DNA of 64,000 nt, taken from the NCBI GenBank assembly GCA_021397835.1, contig JAJFZO010000566.1:4774001-4838000 (forward strand). Direction: 5' to 3'. The notes beneath the pieces are model-generated. The model ran no database searches. It was not told where the DNA came from and saw only the letters and a list, made by a program, of their open reading frames with translations. Shown piece by piece: positions 1-10,609 of the stretch (positions within the stretch are counted from its first letter, which is position 1; every line of letters starts with the position of its first letter). This stretch comes from Moringa oleifera. Taxonomy: Eukaryota; Streptophyta; Magnoliopsida; Brassicales; Moringaceae. Both the position numbers and the translations under genes were made by a program.

Positions 1-350
1 AAATCCAAGCATAAATAGGCAATTTATATATATAAAACCCAACAAGATCAATTCAAAAATAGGCATAAATAACACATTGAAGAACCTTTACCACCCTAAC
101 AAAACATATTCAAAAATAGAAGAATTGAATAAATTAACAATCTCTCTTTGTCGCTAACTCTAACCTTTCCCTAAATCCTCTCTCCTCCATAAACTGTCCT
201 TGCGCTTCTTCTTCTTCTTTCCCATCCTCTCAATGTTCTTCAATTAACTTATTCCTCTCAATGTAAATCATCACCTTTTCCTCTCCCATTGAGAAGGCAG
301 GAAAAAGGAAGGAAGGAAAGGCATTTCCAGTACTCTCTCTTGGTTTATCT

Positions 351-1340
351 ATGGCCTTCCCTTTCCCTCTCCTCCTTCTCCTTTTACTACTTTCCTCCCT
401 TAACGTCTCTGAATCAGCCCTCTCCCTCAATTACTACCAGAAAACATGCCCTGACTTTCAAGAGATCATCAGAGAAACCATAATCTCTAAGCAGACGCAG
501 AGCCCCACCACCGCGGCAGGCACCCTTCGGTTGTTTTTCCACGACTGTATGATCGAAGGATGCGACGGGTCTGTCCTCGTCGCCACCAACGCATTCAACA
601 ACGCCGAGCGTGAGGCTGACATCAACCTCTCCCTTCCCGGAGACGCCTTCGACGTTGTCATTAGAGCCAAGACCACTCTCGAGTTAACCTGCCCAGGCGT
701 CGTCTCCTGTGCCGACATCCTCGCGCAGGCCACTCGCGACCTCGTCACCATGGTTGGAGGTCCGTTCTATAACGTCCTTCTCGGCCGGAAGGACGGGCTC
801 GTCTCTGGATCCAACCGTGTGGAGGGACACCTCCCGAAGACTGACATGACGGTGGACGAAATCATCAGAATCTTCTCCGTCAAAGGGTTCTCCATCCAGG
901 AAATGGTGGCGCTCACCGGTGCTCACACCATCGGTTTCTCTCACTGCAAAGAGTTCAGCGACAGGCTTTTCGCTTACAACAAAACCACCCCAACTGACCC
1001 AGGCCTCCACCCCAAGTTCGCCGCCGCTCTCAAAGGGATCTGCGCCAACTACACCGCCAGACCAGACACCGCAGCTTTCAACGACGTGATGACACCCGGT
1101 AAGTTCGACAACATGTACTACCAGAACTTGCCGAGAGGGTTGGGGCTCTTGCGGACCGATCACGCCCTCGGTAAGGACCCAAGAACCAAACCCTTCGTGC
1201 AGCTGTATGCAGCCAACCAGACGGCTTTCTTCAACGACTTCGCTCGCGCCATGGAAAAGCTTAGCCTGTATGGAGTCAAGATGGACCGGCAAGGAGAGAT
1301 CAGGAGACGCTGCGATGCCTTCAACAACATAGAGACATAA
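351..1340 (+). CDS. Class III secretory peroxidase (Prx41/Prx63-like)
   Basis: An uninterrupted 329-residue frame starts at the ATG at 351 and has no intron. Residues 1-22 are a hydrophobic, leucine-rich signal peptide. The heme peroxidase domain follows: the distal catalytic motif RLFFHDC at 60-66 gives Arg60 and His64, and the proximal heme ligand is His192 in the stretch LTGAHTIGFSHC. The eight cysteines of class III peroxidases lie at 33, 66, 71, 114, 120, 199, 231 and 321, enough for all four conserved disulfides. The family oxidises phenolics and monolignols with H2O2 in the cell wall or apoplast. Length and motifs (KTCPDF, CADILAQATRDLVTMVGGP, TPGKFDNMYY) match the single-exon Prx41/63 group. 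The coding region is clearly GC-richer than the AT-rich DNA around it. It looks intact and functional; the physiological substrate cannot be read from sequence. Confidence 0.95.
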   Translation: MAFPFPLLLLLLLLSSLNVSESALSLNYYQKTCPDFQEIIRETIISKQTQSPTTAAGTLRLFFHDCMIEGCDGSVLVATNAFNNAEREADINLSLPGDAFDVVIRAKTTLELTCPGVVSCADILAQATRDLVTMVGGPFYNVLLGRKDGLVSGSNRVEGHLPKTDMTVDEIIRIFSVKGFSIQEMVALTGAHTIGFSHCKEFSDRLFAYNKTTPTDPGLHPKFAAALKGICANYTARPDTAAFNDVMTPGKFDNMYYQNLPRGLGLLRTDHALGKDPRTKPFVQLYAANQTAFFNDFARAMEKLSLYGVKMDRQGEIRRRCDAFNNIET

Positions 1341-2400
1341 GCAGTTGTTGCTCTGGTTTTGTTTTGATCATGGCCATCAGGAGACAAAGAGATCTTAAAT
1401 TAATTTCCTTTTATACTTGAATTCGATGGTGATAGGATGATTCGTTTGAATTATTGATGAATATCATGATACAATTCTTTCATGAATTTATCAATATTCC
1501 TTTATTATATGAATATTAAAATAATATGCTTTTATTGGGTAAAATCAATTTCCCTAGAGCTTACTTGCAAGTAGCTAGATGACACTTTGTGCATGGAATT
1601 AGAAGAACCATAAAGAATCAACATTGAAAAGGACAAAAAGGTAATTAATACGTCCTCCCATAATTTCGTATCTTAGTCCACTATTTGCAAAAAATATATA
1701 TTTTATTTTCTTTTTGATTTCATGTTGTGAACCAAAAGATGATATTATTGTTTACATGTTCAACGTTCAATTAAGTGGTGCTTTTCTCAAAACAATTAAA
1801 TGGTTATATATATTGTAATAATAATTCAACTTAATATAAGAAGAATTGTTGATTCACACAACTATATACTTATCGCTAATGGATTGAATTAAAAGTCAAT
1901 GTTACAAAAATTTTCATACCTTGACTTAGTGATAAATCAAATTTAATTTCCTAAATTAATATAAATAAATATTAATTTAAACATTTATAAAAAATAAAAA
2001 ATATTTTAATTATTAAAATACTTCAAAAATAATTTAAATAAAATTTACATTTTATTTTGACTTAATTTTTAAAATTTGAATATTTTTTAACTCACGAATA
2101 ACTATTTTTATGAAATTTTAATATTTTTTATAGTGTAATTTTTAATAAAATATTTTTAGCATTAAAAAATTTTGCATTAAAAAATTTTAAATTTCAAGTT
2201 AAAATTCGTTGTGCAAGATTCTTTAATTTGAATATCTTATTCCTCTTAGAGAGCTTTCTCTAATGAGGGTTAGTTGTAATTTGGAGATATTCTTTGGTAT
2301 GGTTTTCATCTTGATCTTTTCAAGTTATATTCTTGTACTTTGCTTCAGGCTTCATCCCAATAGATGAATAAAAAGAGAGGAAGTACTTTAGGTTAGGTAA
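1341..2400. other. AT-rich intergenic DNA downstream of the peroxidase
   Basis: This holds the 3' untranslated region and AT-rich spacer with no credible gene. From about 1960 to 2220 it has A/T runs of the same style as the MITE-like DNA near 19326 and 60405, but no terminal repeats could be defined here. Confidence 0.5.
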
Positions 2401-2469
2401 GGGTATAAAATGGATGAATGTATGGAATAGTTGTGGAATAACTTTCAGTTAATGAAGGAAGAATAAAAA

Positions 2470-3060
2470 GGTGTGTTGGTAGACGATTAGTGGGCTACTA
2501 CATCCATCGAGAAAGGAAAGCACTGCTTGATAGGGAAAGGCCTAAGAGAACATATAATCTTGAGCATATGAAAAGAGTCTTCTCCAATGTACGGAGATTG
2601 TCTGGTGATCTTAATATTAATGAGGTTGGTGAATGACTCTACGTTTTGTATTTAAGGATCCTCAAGGGAAAGATAAGGTGCTGGTTAAGCAACCATGGGC
2701 TTTCAACAAATCACTGATCGCTTTACAAGTTTTTGATAGGGCTGCTACTCTAGATAAGCTCAAGTTTGAACATTGTTCATTCTGGGTTTAAATTCATGGG
2801 TTACCTTTAGCTTATCTGATAAAAAATATTAGGAAAACATTGAGAGAAATGATCAAAGAGGTTCTGAAAGTAGACAAGGTTAAGGATAACACCGTATTTG
2901 GTAGATACTTAAGGGTGCATGTTAAGGTTAATCTCCACAAGCCTTTAAGGAGCCAAAACGATAAAAGAAAGACCTTGATGTATTTTCATTACGAACAATT
3001 ATCAGACATTTGTTACATATGTGGCTTATTGGATCACTGAGAACATAAGTGTAATTTTGT
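2470..3060 (+). pseudogene. LINE ORF1 remnant: DUF4283 plus CCHC zinc knuckle
   Basis: Read with frame changes, this gives the features of plant LINE gag-like proteins: a YNLEHMKRVF-type start, 'VGE' then a phenylalanine-rich strand, 'KQPWAFNK', 'FWV-IHGLPLAY', then 'RVHVKVNLHKPLR' and 'YEQLSDICYICGLLDH'. The last part is a CxxC...H zinc knuckle. The longest open stretch is 2840-3040. A stop (TGA at 3038) falls just after the conserved His, before the final Cys. The function in living relatives is RNA binding; this copy is dead. Confidence 0.8.
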
Positions 3061-4050
3061 GCTCTAAATACAAAAAGGAAAGGGCATTACAAAAGAGAAT
3101 TTCGGTTGTGGAAAATAGTAAAAAGGTCGCTTGCTCTGTTCAAACCAATCATCATCATTAATAGTCAGATTATTACTTTAGCGATGGAACTAGTCAGTAA
3201 GCAGCATCTTGGTAAGGATAATTAGAATATTAATGCTGATAAGAATTCAAGTAAGAATTAAGGCCCTACAATCCTTTATTAGCACAATCAATGGCAAGAA
3301 TCAGGGAGGGATTAAAGCTTCCAAGTAATTCTACCAGCCTACACAGTATGAATGGTAACAAAGGTACATAAAGATAACACCCGCATCCTCATGCTATAGT
3401 TGTTGTAGTGGAGAAGAATTCAATGCCAATAAAACAAATAGTATAGAAATGATCGAGAAGGTTTCAAAAGTAGACATGGTTGAGGACAACACCACATTTG
3501 GCAGATGCTTAAAGGTGCATGTTAGAGTTAATCTTCATAAACCTTTACAGAGGTGCAGTTGGTTGATCCAAAAAGGCAAAAGAAGGACCTTGTTTATTTT
3601 TGTTACGAACAGTTACTGGATGTTCTTTATAAATATGGCTTATTGGATTAGAGAGAATATGAGTGTGGTTTTGTAGTTTAAATATAAAAAAAGAGGGGGT
3701 ATTACCAAAGAGAATTTGGGTTGTGGATAAGAGTAAAAGTGTCGCCTTTTCTTTTCAAACTAACCATTATCATTAATCATCAGATTGCTACTTTAACGAT
3801 GGAACAAGTCAATACGCAGCATCCAGATAATGATAATCAGAATATTAATGCTGACAAGAATTCAAGTAGGAACTAAGGCCCTAGAATCCTTTATTAGCAC
3901 AGTCAATGGTAAGAATTAGGGAAGGATTAAAGCTTCCAAGTAATTTTACCAGTTTACATAGCATGAATGGTAATAATGGTATAGAAAAGTAACACTCGGA
4001 TCCTCATGCTATAATTGATGTAGTGGAGGAGCATTCAATGCCAATCAAAC
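2845..4050 (+). repeat. Internal tandem duplication (about 600 bp x 2) inside the LINE
   Basis: The segment from about 2845 to 3444 is repeated at about 3445-4050. For example, GAAATGATC occurs at 2847 and again at 3447. Both copies then carry the knuckle-proximal coding stretch followed by the same downstream sequence, including the shared words 'aggccctanaatcctttatt' and 'ggattaaagcttccaag'. The second copy is open at 3449-3676 but frameshifted through the zinc knuckle. Both copies have drifted, so the duplication is old. Confidence 0.85.
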
Positions 4051-4679
4051 AAATAAACCAAAACAGGGGAACATGCATGGCACTAGGATCCACTATATAG
4101 TTAAGGGAACTATAAACCTTATATCTTAAGGTTTTTTGGCTATTTTGGAAGGCAGTTTAGTATAGTCACATAAGACGATTGATATGAAATGGAAACAACT
4201 AGTTAGGATGAAGGAAAACTTTATTTCAAAGATCACACAAACTATATGCAATAAAAACCAAAGTTGGAATAAGACAGTGTTAGAGAGGAGGATGAGACTA
4301 GGGTGAAGAAGCTGCAATGTTCTATAAGGGTATCCATAGGGACCAAACCTAAATATAAGGCAAAGGTTGGCAAAGACTAGCCCTTCCAGACACTATGAGT
4401 TACCACGTATGGAATTACTAAGGGATCTGAGCCCTTCGTACAATTCAAGAACTAATCAACTTAGTTTAACATGATCAACCCCGACTGTTTTTTCTTGATG
4501 AAATAAAAAGCAAGAAAGTAGAGATAGAAAGGTTGCGTAAAAGGTTGGGTTTCATGCATGTTTCATTATGGAGCATTGAGAGCCATTTTGGAGATTCATA
4601 AGGTTCTATGGTAACCCCGTAGCATACATTCACCCTTTATCATAGAGTTACCTTAGAGTACTACACTTTTAAGTATCGT

Positions 4680-6400
4680 TGTCATGGTTATGTGTCAAAG
4701 ATTTCAATGAGATAATGGCCCAAGAGGAGAAAAAAGGTTATAATCCTCTCTTTTCCACGTGATTAAGGCTTTTGTTTAAGCCATTGAGGATTATGAACTA
4801 ACATCTATATCTTTTTTGGAATCAAAATTCACATGATTTAGGGGCACTAGAGGCAAACTGATTCAAGAGAGATTGGACAAAGCTCTTGCAAATCGAACAT
4901 GGTTGGCTTCATTCCCAAAGGTCCATGAGTTTCCCCTACTAGTTTCTTCTTTTGATCACCTACCTTTGTTATTCAAGGATATTACCAAGAATCATGGAAG
5001 TCATAGAAGAATATTTTAGTTTGAGAATATGTGGATGACACACCTAGGGTTTGAATGAGTCATTTATGAGGTTAGGGCATTTCTTAGGTAACTAACATAT
5101 ATGAATTACAAGTTAAGATAATGTAGAATTAACTTATCAAAATGGAATAGAATGATCTTTGTCCACGTTTAGAATTAGATTAGATAGTTTCGAAACCGAT
5201 TAATCAACTATTAATTATGAGGGGAGTAGGAATGTTGTTAAAAGGTATAAAATAACGTAAACAAGAGTTTAATAAATTATTGCACAAAGAAGAATTAGTG
5301 TGGAGACCATGATCTTATGCTTAGAGAGAAAGATCAAAATACCAAAGTCTTTTATGTTGTGGCTTCGAAAAGGAATAAATATAATAGTATAATTGGTATA
5401 TGGTACACCAATAGGACTAGCTGCAAGCTGAAAATCAAGTGTATGAAATGTTTCATTAGTATTTCTCTCACTTATTCTCCTTTTTGAAGTTGATGTAGTA
5501 GCATATAAAACTATCACTAATAGGTTAACTGAGGTCATAAAAACCTCACTAAATAAAAGATTTACCAAGGTAGAGATGGAGGTTGCTGTTAAGCAAATGA
5601 GTCCTTGTAAAGCTATAGGCAGGATGGATTGAATGTGTTCTTCTTTCAGAGAAATTAGGAGGTGATGGGCAATGAAATCATATACATTACCCTAAAGTTT
5701 TTGAATGATGGTGGTTCATTATAGGGTGTCAACTAAACCTACATTACTTTAATCTCAAAAGTCAAGAATCCAACCATACGCAAAGATTAATCAGTGTTAA
5801 CTAAGCCATCTTTGTAAAAGGATGAATGATACATGACAATATCATCGTCGCTCATGAAACACTCTATACAATGCAGACAAGAATGAGAAGTGCATTTGAA
5901 AATTTAGCTTTGAAACTAGATATTAGTAGAGCTTATGGTTCTTTCTGAAGAAGGTGATGCAAAAAATTAGTTTTTCATAAAGATAGGTATTGATGATCAA
6001 GGAGCATGTATCATTGGTAACCTATTCGGTGCTAATTAATGGCAAAACTATAAACTAAGTTAAGCTTTTCAAAGGTTTATGATAAGGTAACCTTTTCTAT
6101 TTCTATTTGTTTTTACTCTGTAACGAAGGCCTATCCTCTTTAATCAAGGAAGTCATAAGTCAAGTTTTATTACATGGAGTAGCAGTAGGAAACAAACGAT
6201 AAAGTAATGTAGTTTTTTTAAACTGATAACGTCCTTCTCTTTTATAGGGCAAAGCAAGCGGGATGCTTAAAGTACTTAACAAACTAGGATGGTATGAGAA
6301 AGCCTCAAAATAACAAATTAACCTAGATAAGTTTGGCATTCATTTTAGCTCTAATACACTAATGACAATTTAGAATGAGATGAAATAGATCTTAGATTTT
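4680..6400 (+). pseudogene. LINE ORF2 remnant: endonuclease and reverse transcriptase
   Basis: Fragments in changing frames match the plant LINE polyprotein. They include CVKDFNEIMAQEEK (endonuclease, 4691-4733), AVKQMSPCKAIGRMD (start of the RT domain, about 5585-5630), HDNIIVAHETLY (about 5835-5870), VSLVTYSVLINGK (about 6010-6048) and LFLLCNEGLSSLIKE (about 6107-6153). Around 6217-6240 the catalytic F-A-D-D box reads through two stop codons. About 6280-6350 gives a YEKAS...INLDK stretch typical of the region after the active site. All of these are decayed. Confidence 0.8.
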
Positions 6401-7039
6401 CATAAATCTTTATCAAATGAGTATTCTTTGGGCTAGTCCCTACTTATGAGAAGAAGTAAATAGGAGGAAAAGAGGAGGGTAACTGACAAAATTAGTGATA
6501 AATCATGGGTGCAAATAAAGGATAGAAAATGAAAGAAATGTGGATATATGATAAGAACAATGACTAACTATGGGGTCAAGCTACTAGCCTATCAAACCAA
6601 AAACTATACAACCTAGTTTGAGAACTTTTAACACTCTAATTGATTAGCATTCTAAATAATGACTACCTAGAGTGATCACTGAGCTTTTTAACCAAGCATG
6701 CTCATCTATGATTATGACAATACTTAAGAAAAATAGGCATACAAACCACTTTTGCTTTACCTTAAACTGGAAGAAAGAGGCAAAATAGAGAAAGGAAAAA
6801 GACAAGGGCCATCTTTCTTAGCGAGAAGGCTATTAGTTCATGGGTAAGGTACGGTACTAAAGGTCCTTGGACTTTTAGGCAATTTTTCCTTTGAGTAAGA
6901 GATCGATGGAGGATAAATTCGTTTAGACAAGTAACAAGTACAATATATATACGATCAAATCTAGCTATTGCATGATCAATATTACAAAAAGAACGATTTG
7001 TAACAGAAACAAAAGACCGAACATAAAGAATGTTATAGC

Positions 7040-7800
7040 AGAGGGCTTTTCTTTTTAAATTCTAAACTTTGGATAGAGAATGTTTTATGAAATTCTACCA
7101 ATAATGGAGGCGCTACAAAATCAAGGCATTCAAACAACAAATAGATATTATGTTTGCCACACAATAGGTGAGTCACTATCCTATATGTTAGTCGTATGTC
7201 CCTTTAGTCAACATGTTCGGATGGCAAATAGGTTTGGTTTGGTACGATATCATGGCTGGTTAAGTAAAGCATAGTGAGTGATACATGGATGATACTATTT
7301 AATTAGATAAGGAGCTGGAACATGTTGGACATATTCTTTGTATTTTATAAGTGCATACGGATGAATTGCAACAAAACTTACCATGAGCCTTGCGCTTGTC
7401 TCTGACTATAGAGGCTAAAAGAATGCTTCAAGGATTTACAACATCGAAGGATAGACATATACAACCATCCTTTTGCTCTAGTTGGTCACCATTAACATTT
7501 GAAAGCCTCAAAGTAAAAACTGATGTTACCTATGACTTCCAAAACAACTAAGGCAAGTTGGGTCTAATTGTGAGGGATTGCTGTGGTCACATAGTGCTCT
7601 GTGCTTTTACAATAATGAATGAAACTTTTTCATCCTTATATGGTAAGATGCTGGGTATCCGATTTGGGCTAAAAAAAGCACTTAACTATGTGAATAAACT
7701 AATCAAAGTAAAAAATGATTATCTTTAAGCTATCAAGTAGATTTTTTGGTGGGCGAAGAGACGTTCCATACACGGGAAAGAATTTGTTTGGTCGCCTAGA
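7040..7800 (+). pseudogene. LINE 3' remnant: zf-RVT and RNase H-like domains
   Basis: The frame 7080-7274 encodes 'LPIMEALQNQGIQ...CHTIGESLSYMLVVCPFSQHV', which has the Cys/His spacing of the zf-RVT domain downstream of plant LINE reverse transcriptases. From about 7509, 'KVKTDVTYDF', then 'GLIVRDCCGHIVLCAF', then a leucine/alanine-rich helix match the RVT_3/RNase H domain. The invariant Asp of the first strand is still present, but a stop lies between the motifs. This fixes the 3' part of the LINE shortly before the MULE left end at 8254. Confidence 0.75.
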
Positions 7801-8253
7801 CCTGAGCTATTAACTTAATAATTGTTCTTTTAATTATATTAATATGATAGCAAACAAGCTCATATACAAGATTGCCCAATTTATCAATAGGGATAGGAAA
7901 AAAAAAGATTTGGTCACAGTGCCTACCAAATGAATTATGTAATTTTGGATCTCGATGAAATGAGCATAATGTTTTTCCGTTAAAAATTTTTTTAATTCTT
8001 AAATTTTTCAACAAATTTCAATTTGGTTTAAATTAATAAATTGAATTTTGATTGAACCTTTAAAAATTTATTTAGTAGCACAATGTAAACATTAGAGTTT
8101 TATGAGCTATAATAAATTATTTCTTTATAAGATAAATATCAGAATAAATCTTGGATAATTTTTTTTGAAATCAAGTTCTTGTATGTTTTAGACCACTTTT
8201 ATATATTAAATATCAATTTAATCCAAAATGATCACTGTTTTTTGATTTTTTGG

Positions 8254-8400
8254 GTTAATTATATTAAAGGAACCTATATTTTAAGTACAATATCAAATTA
8301 AGACTTACATTAAAAAAAATGCATCAAATTAGGATTTACATAACATGTCGTTTGCAATGTGGGACCTTTATCAACAAAATTCGTTAGAAATAACTTTATG
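8254..8400 (+). repeat. Left terminal inverted repeat of the MULE
   Basis: It aligns over about 147 bases with the reverse complement of 13874-14019. Shared blocks include 'acaatatcaaatt', 'tgcatcaaatta', 'cataacatgt' and 'tttgcaatgt', with scattered substitutions. Short reading frames across it are chance. Confidence 0.85.
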
Positions 8401-10600
8401 ACTCGTTTACATGATAAATATATGCTTTTTAACAGTACAATTACGTGGAATACCCTTTTCGTCATATAAGATAAAGCAGAATAACTCATGAATGAATTTG
8501 TGAAATTTCTCTCTTCATCCACCAAATGCAAGCATCGATTGTTACTGAAATATGAGATTATCATGTATGCATCCTTTAACACCTTCATTTTGTTGTATCT
8601 TTTCGCATCAATCGAATAAAATGGTTAAAAATTTGTATCAATTAAATAACAAAAAAGAAAAACTTGAAAAGATTGAAGATGTTCAATACTTTTGTGGAAG
8701 TAATGTGCCATTGAAGCCTGCATGGATTGTTTCAAATTTTAGGAGGAAAATTCAAGTTTCTTAAGACCTAAGGTATTGTAGTATATTCTTGATTTGATTT
8801 TAAATGATTATTAAAGAATATTTCAATATTAGTTGCTAAAATTAGTTGTGATTTTACTGTAAGATAAATTGACTGCTTATACTAATTTTTTGTTTGTTCT
8901 GTTTTGCTAATTATATGTGATATTGCAATAATTTGTGTATGTCAATTGTTTGATACTACTAGGGATACTAACGCTTTGAGACATTACAATGCATATGCTT
9001 ATTATTGTGTAATTACATGAAAGAAATTAACAAAAATAGGCCAATAGTTCATAAACTTGTTTCTTTTTACCTTGTAGCTCAAGTCATTTTCAGGTTGTCA
9101 GGTCTTGCTTGATCCTCCACATTGTTTTTGGTCTAGTGGGTGTTTAAGCTTGTCCTTGCTACAGGTTTCTAGGTTGTGGCTATGTAGATTATTAGGCTAG
9201 TCTTCCGAAAACAAGAACTTACTTTTTTCCTATTTTGACAACATAAGTAATATTGTTCATCTTGAGAATTCAAAAACATAATTTATAGGAGGAAATATGC
9301 CATCTTGGAATATATTTGGTTGTAGCTTTCATGTAATGGATTAGATCACATCATGCATATGGTGGTTTTGGATAACTTTGGTTAGAAATTACAATGAGGT
9401 CTGATATCGCTCACCAGTTTTTCTGATTTTTTTTAATGTTAGATATCTAATACAATTTAGTTTTAATTTAGTTTAGTATTTGAAATTGCTTTATATTTAG
9501 TTTAGTTTAGTGTTTGAAATTTCTTGATGTTTAGTTTAGTGTTGGTTACTATTACAAGTTAATTCATAAGTTTTCTACATTAATACAGTCGATGAATTGT
9601 AGATTCTTTCATTGGCATGATCCACATCTTTACCCATATGCATGTCGAGTTGTTCATAAAGTATTTTAGCGGATGAACAAGGTTAAAGTTAAATTGGCAT
9701 GATATAAAGGCTAGTTGATTTTTACCTTGGAGCCTATTTATGATCTTCATTATTATGTCATGGTTTCTGTTAATGAAGAAAGGTTTAAAAAGGTGATAAA
9801 GCATTTATTGAATGATTTAAAGAATGATCTTAGGTTTAGAGGTTGTAAGCTTTTTTCAAACTTATAAGTGTAATGTGAGAATATTTATTGTTAATTTTAT
9901 AAGTTATAGGCTTCATTGTGTTATGTTTTATTGAATGATCTTAGAAGAGGGTTAAACTTTGTAATCAAATTTTTTCTTAGTCTATGAAATCTTTGTTTAA
10001 AACTCATATGTTAATCAAATTTTTTTCTTAGTTTTTCTATCTCTTGGATGATCAAATATGGCATATCATTTGAAACTAATATAATTCAATGTAATCCTTT
10101 TTGATTTTTGGGTTCATCGATTATCAAATACAATTTAATCAAAACAAAGGAAAAGATACATTAACTAAGTAAATTGTAAAATATAATGTAATCAAACCGT
10201 TTACTTACTAATTATCTAATATTACACAGCTTAAAAAAACCAATAAAGTAAATTATCTTAATTTATTTTTAAACAAAGCAAATTATCAAAAAACATAAAA
10301 ATATCCACTACTTATACAAGTTTTTCAAATTATCCAACATTAAACAATAATATCTAATAAGCACTACAAATGCAACTAGGTGGTCCTGCTACGTTGATCA
10401 ATGGCCATTACTTGCAATTTTGCTTGATCTCCTTTTAAGTTATGTACCTGGCTAAAAAGAAGAAAAAATAAAATAATAATAGTTAGGTACAAAGAACACA
10501 ATTCTATTAAATAAAATAAAGTAAGATTGTAAATGATTACCTAACTATAAACGATTTTATAACCCGTGCAATCATTAACCAATACAAAGTAAGTACTAGA
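8401..10600. other. MULE interior without a recognised gene
   Basis: AT-rich interior sequence lies between the left inverted repeat and the 3' end of the transposase relic. It contains short direct repeats of a 'tttagtttagt' type near 9455-9545. A short + strand frame near 9615-9670 and a - strand frame at 9580-9804 show no family I recognise. Confidence 0.5.
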
Positions 10601-10609
10601 AAAAGGTCT

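Larger units (their letters stand above)
2400..7800 (+). mobile_element. Degenerate L1-type LINE (non-LTR retrotransposon)
   Basis: Translation across several frames gives the full domain order of a plant LINE, broken by many stops and frameshifts. There is a DUF4283-like gag region and zinc knuckle (about 2470-3060), an endonuclease block with a DFNEI-like motif (4690-4720), reverse transcriptase motifs (5570-6340), a zf-RVT-like block (7040-7270) and an RNase H-like domain (7480-7740). No LTRs were seen. The RT active-site region near 6217-6240 contains stops where the F-A-D-D motif should be, so the element cannot be autonomous. A 600-bp internal duplication (2845-4050) repeats the end of the gag region. 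Exact ends and target-site duplications could not be fixed. Confidence 0.85.

Noticed and set aside
684..1292. 202-codon - strand frame over the peroxidase
   Set aside because: It is the shadow of the strongly supported + strand peroxidase, whose GC-rich codons suppress stops on the other strand.
8310..8588. 92-codon - strand frame
   Set aside because: It lies across the MULE terminal inverted repeat and has no recognisable domain.
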